Shown here in pieces: positions 54,601-64,000 of a DNA stretch of 64,000 nt; within the stretch, counting starts at the first letter, position 1; each line of letters starts with the position of its first letter. A program made the position numbers and the translations under genes. The stretch comes from Neoarius graeffei. Its lineage: Eukaryota > Chordata > Actinopteri > Siluriformes > Ariidae. The DNA lies in assembly GCF_027579695.1 (NCBI RefSeq), contig NC_083583.1, positions 3,620,542 through 3,684,541 of the forward strand. The letters run 5' to 3'. Under the pieces are notes generated by a model. That model was not told the origin of the DNA. It worked only from the letters and a program-made list of their open reading frames with translations, and ran no database searches.

Positions 54601-55640
54601 TAATAAGTAAGTAAACACCGTGTGATTATTTTCCTGTCACAGCATATCCCTAAGTGTTTTCTTCCTCTTATTCTACAGCAAGTTAACAACAAGTACATTT
54701 TTATTTATTAAAAAACACACACGTTATACCATTTATCCCATTTGGAAACATTTAATGTTCTGTGAAACGACTGTCAGAAAGAAGATGTCAGAAAACTTAG
54801 AGTCACAGCTTCATCTCTGATTGTTACAAAACACTGACACTGGAGACTCCTTCCAGAAATGTTCCATAAACATCTCTTTACGGATTGTTTTTTAAATCCA
54901 TTTATTATCAGTGACACTATAATAAGAGCTGTTACTATAGAAATGACAATATATTAGATTAGAATGAACGCATTAATATAAACTAAAGTCACTACTGTCA
55001 GAGTGGCTGTTATAGAAAACTAATTAACACCTTCTGACCAGAATTCAAATGCTGTAGAGTGTAAACCTGGCTTTGGATAAAGACGAGAGGGAGAAACATG
55101 ATCCGAGGATTTATATTTCAGTCTCAGAATCACAGTTTATAAAGTAAATAAAGTCATGGTTAGTGTTAAGAAGATCCATAAGCATGTTATAACCAGAGTA
55201 GAACTTTTAGCCGAAGGTTTTGTTAACCAGTGTTAATGTAGCGGGAGTTTAAATTCCTGAAATCAAATGATTAATTTCTCATTTAAACTTTTGTCTTCTC
55301 TGCACCAGGCTCATGACTTTTAACCACATCTTGTCTATGTCTCTTTTTGTTGTTTTTCATGTCGTTCTGTTTCTCTGAAGCTCCTGCGATCTTCACGTCT
55401 GCTCCTTACTTTGCCTCCACAGTCCCAGGTGCAGAGCCGAGTGAAAAGTCAAAGGTCAGAGCTCATTTTCTTGGAATCTGTCTTGGCTGTCACTCCGCAC
55501 AGAATGATCCAGGAGAGATACTGTAGATCAGTCCAGTGATGATGACAGACGAGGTGTAATTTCTTTTGAACAAGATATGACTTTCTATTCACAAAAATCA
55601 CAGCACTGATTTTAATTTATTTACATAAAACACATCATAT
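54601..55640. other. Intergenic stretch, nothing recognised
   Basis: No gene or repeat family recognised. Could be conserved non-coding DNA, which cannot be judged from one sequence. Confidence 0.5.
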
Positions 55641-55689
55641 TAATTAATTAATTAATTAATTAATTAATTAATTAATTAATTAACCAACC

Positions 55690-55747
<58 letters not shown>

Positions 55748-55748
55748 T
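55641..55748 (+). repeat. (AATT)n then (AACT)n microsatellites
   Basis: 10 units of AATT-type repeat at 55641-55682, then about 16 units of AACT at about 55687-55748. Confidence 0.95.
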
Positions 55749-55892
55749 TAATATTTTTTAACCAATTTATAAAATGAACTGTCATCATCCAGGAGATGTA
55801 TTCAACAAGACTGAGATTTGAAAATGATCCGAGAGACATGCAAGAAAATAATATATACAATATATTTAGGCAATGCTTAAAAGCGGAGTCCC

Positions 55893-57552
55893 CAGGGGCG
55901 TCAGAAGCATTTTTAATGTGGGGGGGACACACTGGCGGGGGGGTCCTCCGCCAGAAAATTTTTAATTAATTAGATGCCATTTCCTGCATTCTGGTGTATT
56001 TTTAACAGGTTGTTAAACACCTAATTTTACCTACAAAAGTCACTTAATTCAATGACTATTTTAGAGACTCAACAATAAGTCCTTATTCAACTATTCCATA
56101 TATTCATCAGCCTGTTTTTAAACCCACCGCTACGCCTAAGATAATGAGATGAATGTGACACAATTTATCACCAACAATGACTTTATGGGTGCATTTTACT
56201 TTTTATTTTGTGTTTTCTATTTAGTTTTAGATGTAACACAACATGCCACTGGGCCAAGCGATAGTGACACTCAACTGTATGTTTAAAAATAAGAATATTC
56301 ATAATTTCACACAATGACCAGGCATGACATGGCATCATGCAAACTTCATAACACAAAATCACACTGTGTCAAGCAACGGTGACACATAAAAAAATAACTT
56401 CACACAATGAACAGGTGCAATTTTGTTCACCACCAACAGTGACTTTAGTGGGTGCATTTTACTTTTTTCCGATTTGGTGATACTCATAACAAAAATGGCA
56501 TGGCATCATGCAGTCTTCATAACACAAAATTACACTGGGTCAAGCAATGACACATAAAAGAGAACTTCACACAATGAACAAGTGCAGTTTTGTCAACCTA
56601 CATGCAATGGTGCTACTACAGTAGCATTTACAGATTAGTATAACAAATAGATTTATAGATATAACTCCTTATATTGGTGCCACCACAATTTCTACCACTT
56701 CATAACTTTTATCCCCCTTTCCTTCACAATCCACCTGGAATAACATCCATCTCTCTCCATCGCTTTCCTCTCTACTATTCCTTCCCCATACACTGATTTC
56801 CCATCTTACTTTCCAGAAAACTGCCAAAGACCAGACAAAACAAGGAATCAATAAATATCATCAGAGCAGACTTGACCTCATTCTTGGCATTACAGTAAGG
56901 CCGGCCTACTGGGTTTGAATTAAATGATAGCTAACGTTAAGCTAGCTGATACATCTCGTAACATTGACTAGCCAGCTAACTGCACTAACATTTCCATTGG
57001 GACAAAAAAAACCCTGTCCTGTGGGGAAATTTTGATTGACTTTCCGCTTCTTTGTAAAGAATGTCCTTATGTCCATTGTGTCTGGGAGCAAATACTGCAA
57101 ACAATTCACCATCAACCAAGAATACCCCATTAGGCTAAGCTTATTTCACTGTTTAGTTGAACATTAATTTAACGTGTCCTAGGGTTAATTTTGAGGGCAT
57201 ATAACAAAAGAATAAGGTTTTAGCAAAAGCTAGACATTGTGAGGTTGCAATGGGGATGACGTCACCTCCTCCACTTTCCAGCAGCTGCACCAACATTTCT
57301 GTGCTCGCGCTGAGATTCACTTCACTCGCGCGTGGTGAGTTGTGGTAGGTAACGCCCGGAAAACCCCAGAGTGGATTTTCAGTGGTCTGTGTATTCTCTT
57401 ATCGATCAAGTGGAATGGATTCTTTCACGAAGCAATAGAAACAGCGCTGGGTGAACTCATATTTTATGTTAAATGTGGGGGGGTCCAAACGAAGAATTAT
57501 GAAATGTGAGGGGGACATGTCCCCTTCACATTCAATGGTGGCGACGCCCATG
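55893..57552. mobile_element. Non-autonomous hAT element, 1660 bp, with perfect 8-bp duplication
   Basis: GGAGTCCC at 55885-55892 and 57553-57560. Ends CAGGGGCGTCAGAAGCATTT and the complement CATGGGCGTCGCCACCATTG. Frames inside are short and show no hAT transposase motif. Confidence 0.88.
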
Positions 57553-57560
57553 GGAGTCCC

Positions 57561-57850
57561 AATGAGTGTAAAATGTGTTAGCAAATAATCCCATGTTTTT
57601 TTTTTTTAAAAAGCAAATTAAAAATAAGCACTGGATAAAACCCCATCTATCTTATGTAAATAAAGATACAAATTTCATTGTCTGGTGGTCAAGTGTTTGA
57701 GATACGTTGCTTTACACATACAATCAGGTTCCCTGTGGTGGGACACGTTTGTCGTTCATACATACGGACGTCATATGGTCACAACAGCCATCAAAAATCA
57801 GGTTGATGCATTACCATATTCTCTTAAGTATGGAGCTCCACTCTGTGCCA
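57561..57850 (+). repeat. Repeat segment, paired in inverted orientation with 59100-60345
   Basis: TGTAAAATGTGTTAGCAAAT at 57567-57586 and AAACCCCATCTATCTTATG at 57637-57655, with the following 200 bp, match the complement of 60168-60345 and 59120-59220 at roughly 80-85 percent by eye. No coding function was assigned. Confidence 0.65.
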
Positions 57851-58290
57851 AGAAACCTTGAGAGGAACCAGACTCTAAAGAGACTGACTCCACCCTCATC
57901 TGGGTGATAACAGACAGCGTGATTATAAATAACTTGCTTCTATAACTGTGTCCTATAGAGTCATAAAGTACAACTGTGTAACCAGGAAATTCATTATAGT
58001 TTAACAGGAAGTCTGTTTTGTTGAAGTTATAAACTGTTCACTGATGGAAACTTGAGTGTAAAACTGTTCATGACACCTGCAGTCCTAAAGTTATCATAGT
58101 GATTGGAGTCCTAAACCATCACAGCAAAATGGTAAGTGTCCAGAGCATCTTCTAAGTGTGTCTTTAGACTGTCCATATGGGGCCGTCCTCCACAGAAGCG
58201 ATGTGATGAGGCTCCAACCAGAAGTAGGGCATCAGGATAGATCAGGCGGGACCACTGTTGTGACTTTGTAATAAATATCCGGAGTTTTAA
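57850..58290 (-). mobile_element. Diverged 3' end of the L2-like LINE
   Basis: AGAGGAACCAGACTCTAAAG, GGGTGATAACAGACAGCGTG and GGGGCCGTCCTCCACAGAAG match the other L2-like copies in minus orientation; many changes. Confidence 0.65.
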
Positions 58291-58309
58291 ATGTAATTTT
58301 AATATATCG

Positions 58310-58445
58310 GTGTCGGCCCTGTGATGACCTGGCGACTTGTCCAGGGTGTACCCCGCCTTTCGCCCGTAGTCAGCTGGGATAGGATCCAGCTTGCCTGCGA
58401 CCCTGTAGAAGGATAAAGCGGCTAGAGATAATGAGATGAGATGAA
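58310..58445 (+). repeat. 3' half of a family A SINE
   Basis: Begins at GCCCTGTGATGACCTGGCGA and ends in the ATGAGATGAGATG tail; the head is missing. Confidence 0.85.
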
Positions 58446-58604
58446 AACTATATAATTTTTAACACATTGTATCTATCTATTTGGCATATCACTACAGTGA
58501 CGTGGCTGCTCTGATGGCTTCAGCCATCAAAGTCTCTAGGGAAGAATTACAGTAGTGGTTTCCCGTTGCCTTCTACTGGATTATTATAGAGGTTTTCTCC
58601 TCTC

Positions 58605-58812
58605 AATTATTCACACACACAGACAGACAATTTTGAGTAACTAGTTAACCTAACCATACGTCTTTGGACTGCAGGAGAAACTGGAGCACCCGGAGCACAC
58701 CCACAGGGAGAACATACAAACCCCACACAGAAAGGCCCCTGTCGGCCACTGGGCTTGAACCCAGAACCTTCTTGCTGTGAGGCGACAGTGCTAACCAACT
58801 GCACCACACTAA
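58605..58812 (-). repeat. 5' half of a diverged family A-like SINE
   Basis: CCACTGGGCTTGAACCCAGA and CTTGCTGTGAGGCGACAGTG mark the head on the minus strand; GTCTTTGGACTGCAGGAGAA marks the body. Confidence 0.75.
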
Positions 58813-58861
58813 TGTATTGAATATAGGTATTAAATGTTACTAAACATATAATATAATAAAA

Positions 58862-58918
58862 GCTTGCCTGCAACCCTGTAGAACAGGATAAAGCAGCTAA
58901 AGATAATGAGATGAGACT
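58862..58918 (+). repeat. Family A SINE tail fragment
   Basis: GCTTGCCTGCAACCCTGTAG to the AATGAGATGAGA end. Confidence 0.8.
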
Positions 58919-59227
58919 TAATGTTCAGAGATTTTAAGTTACTTTAAGTACATGTTTTTCCTTTTTATTCTTGTTCCATTTTAGTAGCAAGTTGATATTA
59001 GTTAAAATATTTTCATGAAACAATTGCAGTTATTCCATCTTAAAACAATAACATAGTAAATCTAGTTTAGAGTGACTTTTAATCCACCCAATGCTGTTGT
59101 TGACATTTGACTACAGCAGTGATAAGAAAAATACCTAACGGCACTCCATAATGAAGAGAATATGTTAAAGCATCAAAATTATTTTTAATGGCTTTTGACT
59201 GTACAACGTCCGAACCTGTACCACCAC

Positions 59228-60159
59228 CAGTGGTGTGCACAGATAGACACGAGGTGGTGCTCAAGCACCTGCCCCTCTGCCCTCTGTCCAAAAAAGTGCC
59301 CTTTTGAATTTTTTTTTTACAGTTTACTGAGGCCAATGTCGACATGATCTTTTAGAAAAGCCGCAGCATTAAAAGCGTGTGTGAAAATAATGTCCCGATG
59401 TGTGCCCCCTCCGCACACACACTGGACCTCTGTCTCTCTTGCTCTGTCACGTGAACAAGCGTACAGTGCATTCAATGTGAGGTTGCAGCAGCATAGCGTC
59501 CTGGAAGCCACGGCCTTGTCGTAGTTCAGACAACACATCGGGCAGTCAGTCAGCTCTTCCCCTGCCCCACCAGCCAGGTAACACATGATTCGAGTGAAAA
59601 TGTATTGTTTGCCCTCTAAGCCCAAGCTGTAATTATTTTGTCATGAAGTAGCCCGTCGCATACAGAAACAACTGCACATGGCAGCCTTTGCCAGCTTATT
59701 TGCTCCCTTTCCATATGGAGAAACAAACTGAACAACATTTTAAATGTAGCCTAAACCATTGAGGCAACCCCACTCTCCATCAATTCCGACCTGTTTTTAT
59801 AACATGATTAAGAATATCACGTTATGCTAGTATGCACGCCGTTATGCAAATAAAGGAGAGCTCCGTTGAGCCCATTGAGTGTGTATATTTCATTACAAAT
59901 TTTAAGATGATCTCACGGAAATCTGTGAATAAACACAGTCTTGAGACTCAAGTCAGTGATGGGAAGATCAGACTTTCAGACTTTATCAGACTTTTTAAAG
60001 ATGGAACTACAGAAAAATACCCAACACTTTGATATGATTATGAACACAAGAGGAGGGTTAAATCTCAGACTTTTATAATAAGGTGTTCCACATGCGCAAA
60101 AAAGTGCCCTTTTTTCCCCCCAGAGCACTTGCCCCCCAAAATGTCTGTGCACGCCACTG
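59228..60159. mobile_element. Non-autonomous hAT element, 932 bp, with perfect 8-bp duplication
   Basis: ACCACCAC at 59220-59227 and 60160-60167. Ends CAGTGGTGTGCACAGATAGA and the complement CAGTGGCGTGCACAGACATT. It sits inside the repeat segment that is paired with 57561-57850. No transposase frame. Confidence 0.88.
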
Positions 60160-60409
60160 ACCACCACAGGGAACCCGACCGTAAGTGCAAGGCAATGTTT
60201 CTCATAAACACTTGACCACCAGGCAACAAAATCTGTCTCTTTATTTCCATAAGATAGATGAGTTTTTATCCAGCACTTATTTTTAATTTACTTTTTAAAT
60301 AATAATGTGGGATTATTTACTAACACATTTTACAGAAAATATTCAAGACAGTTTCATATAAAATTATTTAAAACAGTTTTATTACAACTTGTTGGACAGT
60401 TGACAGTTT

Positions 60410-60738
60410 GTGTCGTGTAAGGGTGATAGACGGATGTAAGCGCAGGAAGAGTTTTATTGAAAACATGCGAGCAAACAGATTCAAAATGGAGACAAAGGCC
60501 GAGTGGAAAACCAGGCAGTGGTAGACTGAGACACAGACAGGATATCAGAGGGATCCGATACTCACAGTCCAAAAACACAAACAGGGTCAAAACCAGAAAA
60601 GCGACACAAAATACCAGGCTTTCACAAAGTCTGTGTGTTACTGAGAGTCCTTATATAAATGTCTGCACTGTGATTGAGCTCCAATCAGGAACAGGTGCAT
60701 GGGGATTAGTCCTAATGCTGCTGTGTGTGGCCGTGACA
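60410..60738 (-). mobile_element. Possible solo LTR
   Basis: The minus strand would start TGTCACGGCCACACACAGCA and end CACCCTTACACGACA, with a TATATAA-like segment near 60655. No clear duplication at the flanks. A weak call. Confidence 0.35.
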
Positions 60739-61103
60739 GATGAAACCAGACACCTGTTTGGCGTATGGAGTGTGATATTGGATGGTAACTCTACAGTAGT
60801 GGTGTAAAGTGAAAGCGCTGGTTCACTGCTGTCCCTCAGGTACCCAGCAGAGTCACACCATAATAAATGTGGTGGTGTTGTTTCTGGCGCATGACATGCG
60901 GCGTCAAAGAAAGGAATAAATATGTATCGCAACTGTGATGCGTCTCTGATTATTGGTCTCACTGTCACAAGACAATGCAGTGATTTATTGAAGTGAAAAA
61001 CATGACATGACACAATTTGATGATTCATTCATGGTGCTGTAATATTATTATTCTATTCAGGGGGATTTTGTGCCCTTGGAAATGTTTTGCTCATAAACTC
61101 ATC

Positions 61104-61469
61104 GGGGCGGCACGGTGGTGTAGTGGTTAGCGCTGTCGCCTCACAACAAGAAGGTCCGGGTTTGAGCCCCGTGGCCGGCGAGGGCCTTTCTGTGCGGAGT
61201 TTGCATGTTGTCCGTGTGGGTTTCCTCCGGGTGCTCCGGTTTCCCCCACAGTCCAAAGACATGCAGGTTAGGTTAACTGGCGACTCTAAATTGAGCGTAG
61301 GTGTGAATGTGAGTGTGAATGGTTGTCTGTGTCTATGTGTCAGCCCTGTGATGACCTGGCGACTTGTCCAGGGTGTACCCCGCCTTTCGCCCGTAGTCAG
61401 CTGGGATAGGCTCCAGCTTGCCTGCGACCCTGTAGAACAGGATAAAGCGGCTAGAGATAATGAGATGAG
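61104..61469 (+). repeat. Family A SINE, full length with 11-bp target duplication
   Basis: ATAAACTCATC at 61093-61103 and 61470-61480. It has the same short body deletion (GTTGTCCGTGTGGG) as the copy at 19677, so the two may belong to one subfamily. Confidence 0.92.
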
Positions 61470-61480
61470 ATAAACTCATC

Positions 61481-62515
61481 AGGAGAATTTAAATAAAAAA
61501 AACCCCAAAACATTAAAACTGGTCATTTGATCTGTTACCGCTGCCACAATATGTGTTTAGAATCAATGTTAAATATTCAATTCATTTAAATAACTGTTTC
61601 TAACATTACCTTCTAGTTATATTTGCATCCGACACCTCAAATTTCTCCAAAAGTCCTTTCAGAAACTCTATTTCAAAGATTTATGATTCTCTCGTCAAAA
61701 AGTTAACTGTCTCACACTAAATAAATCAACAAATCAACAAATCAATAAATCAATCAATAATAAATGAAGGCAGAAACTTTTGTCTGAGTTCATTCCTCTC
61801 CTCTCAATTATACAAAGGCAACGGCGTATTGAAAAGTTCAAGCCGACTGCGATTCTCATAAATCCGAGCTTTAACACAGAGCATTTAATATCAGCCTTCG
61901 TTAATAAGAGTCTTGCGTGCTGAATTATCCATAACGCTTCTGTGATTCAAAAAGAACTGTCAAAAAAAAACACTTGAGAGCTCTGTCTCATAATTAAATA
62001 ATACATTATATGTGGCAATTATTTTTCCTGAGTGCCAGACTGAGAAAATCAATAAGCATAGGTAGAGGTGGATCAGTGGCAGATCAGCCGCGGCTCAGCG
62101 GTGGACGTGTCTCTCGTCTGTTCCCCTCGTGGCCAATTACATCATCACAGGCCTAAATACCTGTACGGTGTCTGTGCTTTTAGTGGGAGAATATCAAATG
62201 AGAGTTGTCTCACTGCGGGAAGATGAAACAATCTTTTGAAAAAGGGGCTAGAAAGAATATTGGTGACATTTCTTACAGAACACTTGAGCTGGTTTGACCT
62301 GCAACCAGTTTCATGAATACAACATAAGATTTAGCATAGTTTATGAACTAATTAGTGATGCATCAATATTCCAGACTGAGTACAAGGTCATATACTTTGG
62401 TACTCATCAATACTCATACTGATCCTTACGGTTTGGACCTGTTTGTAAGCCCTTTTAATAAACACTCTTAACCTGCCCTTTCATCCACCTCCTTTACAGG
62501 ACAGGATACTTCACT
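61481..62515. other. Intergenic stretch, nothing recognised
   Basis: AT-rich; a small AAATCAACAAATCAA run near 61728-61745. No gene recognised. Confidence 0.5.
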
Positions 62516-62521
62516 TACCTT

Positions 62522-62914
62522 ATGGATGCAGCAGGAAAGCAGGAACAGAACAATAGCAGGATCACCATGCCGGGGTATGACTCTATATGGTTCCTCCAGC
62601 ACATGTGGATTGATACCCTGACTCCCTATGATGGTCTTGAGGACCCTCTGAATGGGTTCCTGCTCCAATGCTGTTTTTCCTACGAGATTGTGGTGGAGCC
62701 CAAGCCTCAAGAGAGTATGTGGGTGAGGTGTATGATGTACTGGCTCATTGGGCCAGCATGTCAGTGGGCCAGCTACCTGGTCACCATTGAAAATCCCTGT
62801 TTTAGGAACTACACAGAGTTCAGTGATCTTCTGAAGTGGTTGTTCCAATCCCTCAGGCAAGAGCTCACAGGGTGGTGTCCACCAAAGACCTGCTTCCAGG
62901 GGCCAATAGCCTTC
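62522..62914 (+). pseudogene. Gag-like fragment of an LTR retroelement
   Basis: The frame from 62522 has NGFLLQCCFSYEIVVEP, PACQWASYLV and YTEFSDLLKWLFQS. The spacing of LLQC, W-A and F resembles the capsid-like segment of fish Gypsy-type Gag proteins. The open frame runs on to 62965, but from about 62915 the sequence belongs to the L2-like LINE in another frame. There is no start context evidence, and the remainder of Gag is absent here. Domain recognition is from memory of similar proteins. Confidence 0.5.
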
Positions 62915-63895
62915 CAAGTAATGTTCGGGAATCAGACACAGTCTCAGCATTTAAGTCTAGGCTGAAAACATATATTTTCAGTCAAGCCTTTTGTTAATTG
63001 TGTTTATGAGGTAAAGGTGTAGATCTGGAGGGTCCTCAGACATAGAGTGTTTTGGTAAACTGGGATGGATGGATGCTGTCAGTCCCACACTCGCTTGCTC
63101 ACTCGAGTTTGTTGACGGTGTAGTGGCTGCTGCTTTATGTCCCGGAGCTCCCTCATGCCCGTGTTACCTTCTGGCTCTCCCCTTTTAGTTATGCTGTCAT
63201 AGTTAGTTGGTGGAGTCCCTGCTTGTACTCAGTGCAATATGAATACTGTTCCTACTTATTCAGGTGACACTGGGCATACCTAACAACCTGTGTTTTCTCT
63301 CTCTCTCCCCCACCCCAAATCTGTCCCTCTGAGTTACATGTCGGTCCTGGGATCGAGATGCTGACCTCTTCTGCTCCTCAGACCTGCCTGATCCATCCTG
63401 GTGCCCTGTGTCTGGTTGGAGTCTCATTGCATCGCTCCTGTGGAGGATGGCCCCATGTGGACAGTTGAAAGTCACACCTGGAGGACGCTCTGGACTCTTA
63501 CAGTAATGCTTTTATGGCTGAGGACTACAGTTGACCTGCTAACTTTAGGACTGCAGTTGTCATGAACAGTTTTGCACTCAAGTTTCCATCAATGAAGAGT
63601 TTATAACATCAACAAAATTGACATGTTAAAACTGTTAATGTTATAGTCATGTTGTCTGTTGTTGCCCAAATGAGGATGGGTTCCCTTTTGAGTCTGGTTC
63701 CTCTTGAGGTTTCTTCCTCATGCCATCTGAGGGAGTTTTTCCTTGCCACCGTCGCCACAGGCTTGCTCACTGGGAATAGATTAGGGATAAAATTAGTTCA
63801 TGTTTTAAGTTGTTCAAATTCTTTAAAGCTGCTTTGTGACAATGTTTATTATTAAAAGCGCTATACAGATAAACTTGACTTGACTTGACTTGAAT
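62915..63895 (+). mobile_element. 3' end of an L2-like LINE, including the last codons of its ORF
   Basis: ESDTVSAFKSRLKTYIFSQAFC then TAA at about 62993-62995 is the usual last segment of L2-type proteins (compare SFKSRLKTKLFSDAFC at 14610-14660). About 900 bp of 3' untranslated region follow, ending AAACTTGACTTGACTTGACT. This is the reference copy for 17236, 51505, 57850 and the tail at 525-600. Confidence 0.82.
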
Positions 63896-64000
63896 AGGGT
63901 GGCCTCTGCCAAAGTGCTCCCACCAGGGGACAACAGGATGGCTTCCGCTGAAAAGCTCCCACCAGGGGACAACAGGGTGGCCTCCACCAAAGAGCTCCCT
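63896..64000 (+). repeat. 39-bp minisatellite, open in frame, cut by the window edge
   Basis: Two full 39-base units and part of a third start at 63896. Each unit codes for 13 residues ending in LPPGDN: RVASAKVLPPGDN, RMASAEKLPPGDN, RVASTKELP. Base changes between units do not break the frame. It may be part of a coding sequence that continues beyond the window. Confidence 0.65.

Noticed and set aside
60410-60807. Protein-coding frame of 116 codons
   Set aside because: No domain; overlaps a possible LTR and shows no conserved motif.

Overview
This is a stretch of animal nuclear DNA, almost certainly from a teleost fish. The evidence is two intron-aware vertebrate genes, sparse coding density, and a dense load of fish-type transposons: Tc1-like, hAT, L2-like LINEs, a Penelope-like element and tRNA-headed SINEs. 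No bacterial operon, CRISPR array or ribosome binding site context is present. The exact species cannot be read from the sequence.

Only two host genes are supported. At 15365-16177 (+) lies an intronless EXOSC6 (MTR3) gene for an RNA exosome core subunit. At 20600-37789 (-) lies a five-exon gene for a TMPPE-like membrane protein with a calcineurin-type metallophosphoesterase domain. All five exons join in phase with GT-AG junctions to give 442 residues and a complete metal-binding motif set. The two genes are convergent and look functionally unrelated.

The rest is a layered record of transposition. Region 1-8.8 kb: SINEs, a Tc1-like copy, a foldback element and a nearly full-length LINE (3391-6766) with two compensating frameshifts. 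Region 8.98-15.05 kb: a four-level nest, in which a terminal-inverted-repeat element holds a SINE, which holds an L2-type LINE, which holds a Tc1-like element; the target duplications can be read at every level. Region 20.8-37 kb: the tmppe introns hold a Penelope-like element (with an insert in its reverse transcriptase), a Tc1-like element that itself contains a retroposon, a 1.1 kb foldback element, a SINE, and a hAT-like element inside an inverted Penelope-type repeat. Region 38-49 kb: several MITEs and hairpins, THAP and Crypton-like coding scraps, and a hAT element (46753-48427) containing an unusual pair of inverted LTRs flanked by a 5-bp duplication. Region 49-64 kb: simple repeats, two more non-autonomous hAT elements with perfect 8-bp duplications, L2 3' ends, SINEs, a gag-like open frame, and at the right edge a 39-bp minisatellite that stays open in frame.

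No new defence or metabolic system was found. The points most worth following up are the U3-to-U3 palindromic LTR insertion, the four-level nest, the SINE/LINE tail sharing (two different LINE tails on one kind of SINE head), and the Penelope-like element sitting 65 bp from a tmppe splice acceptor.
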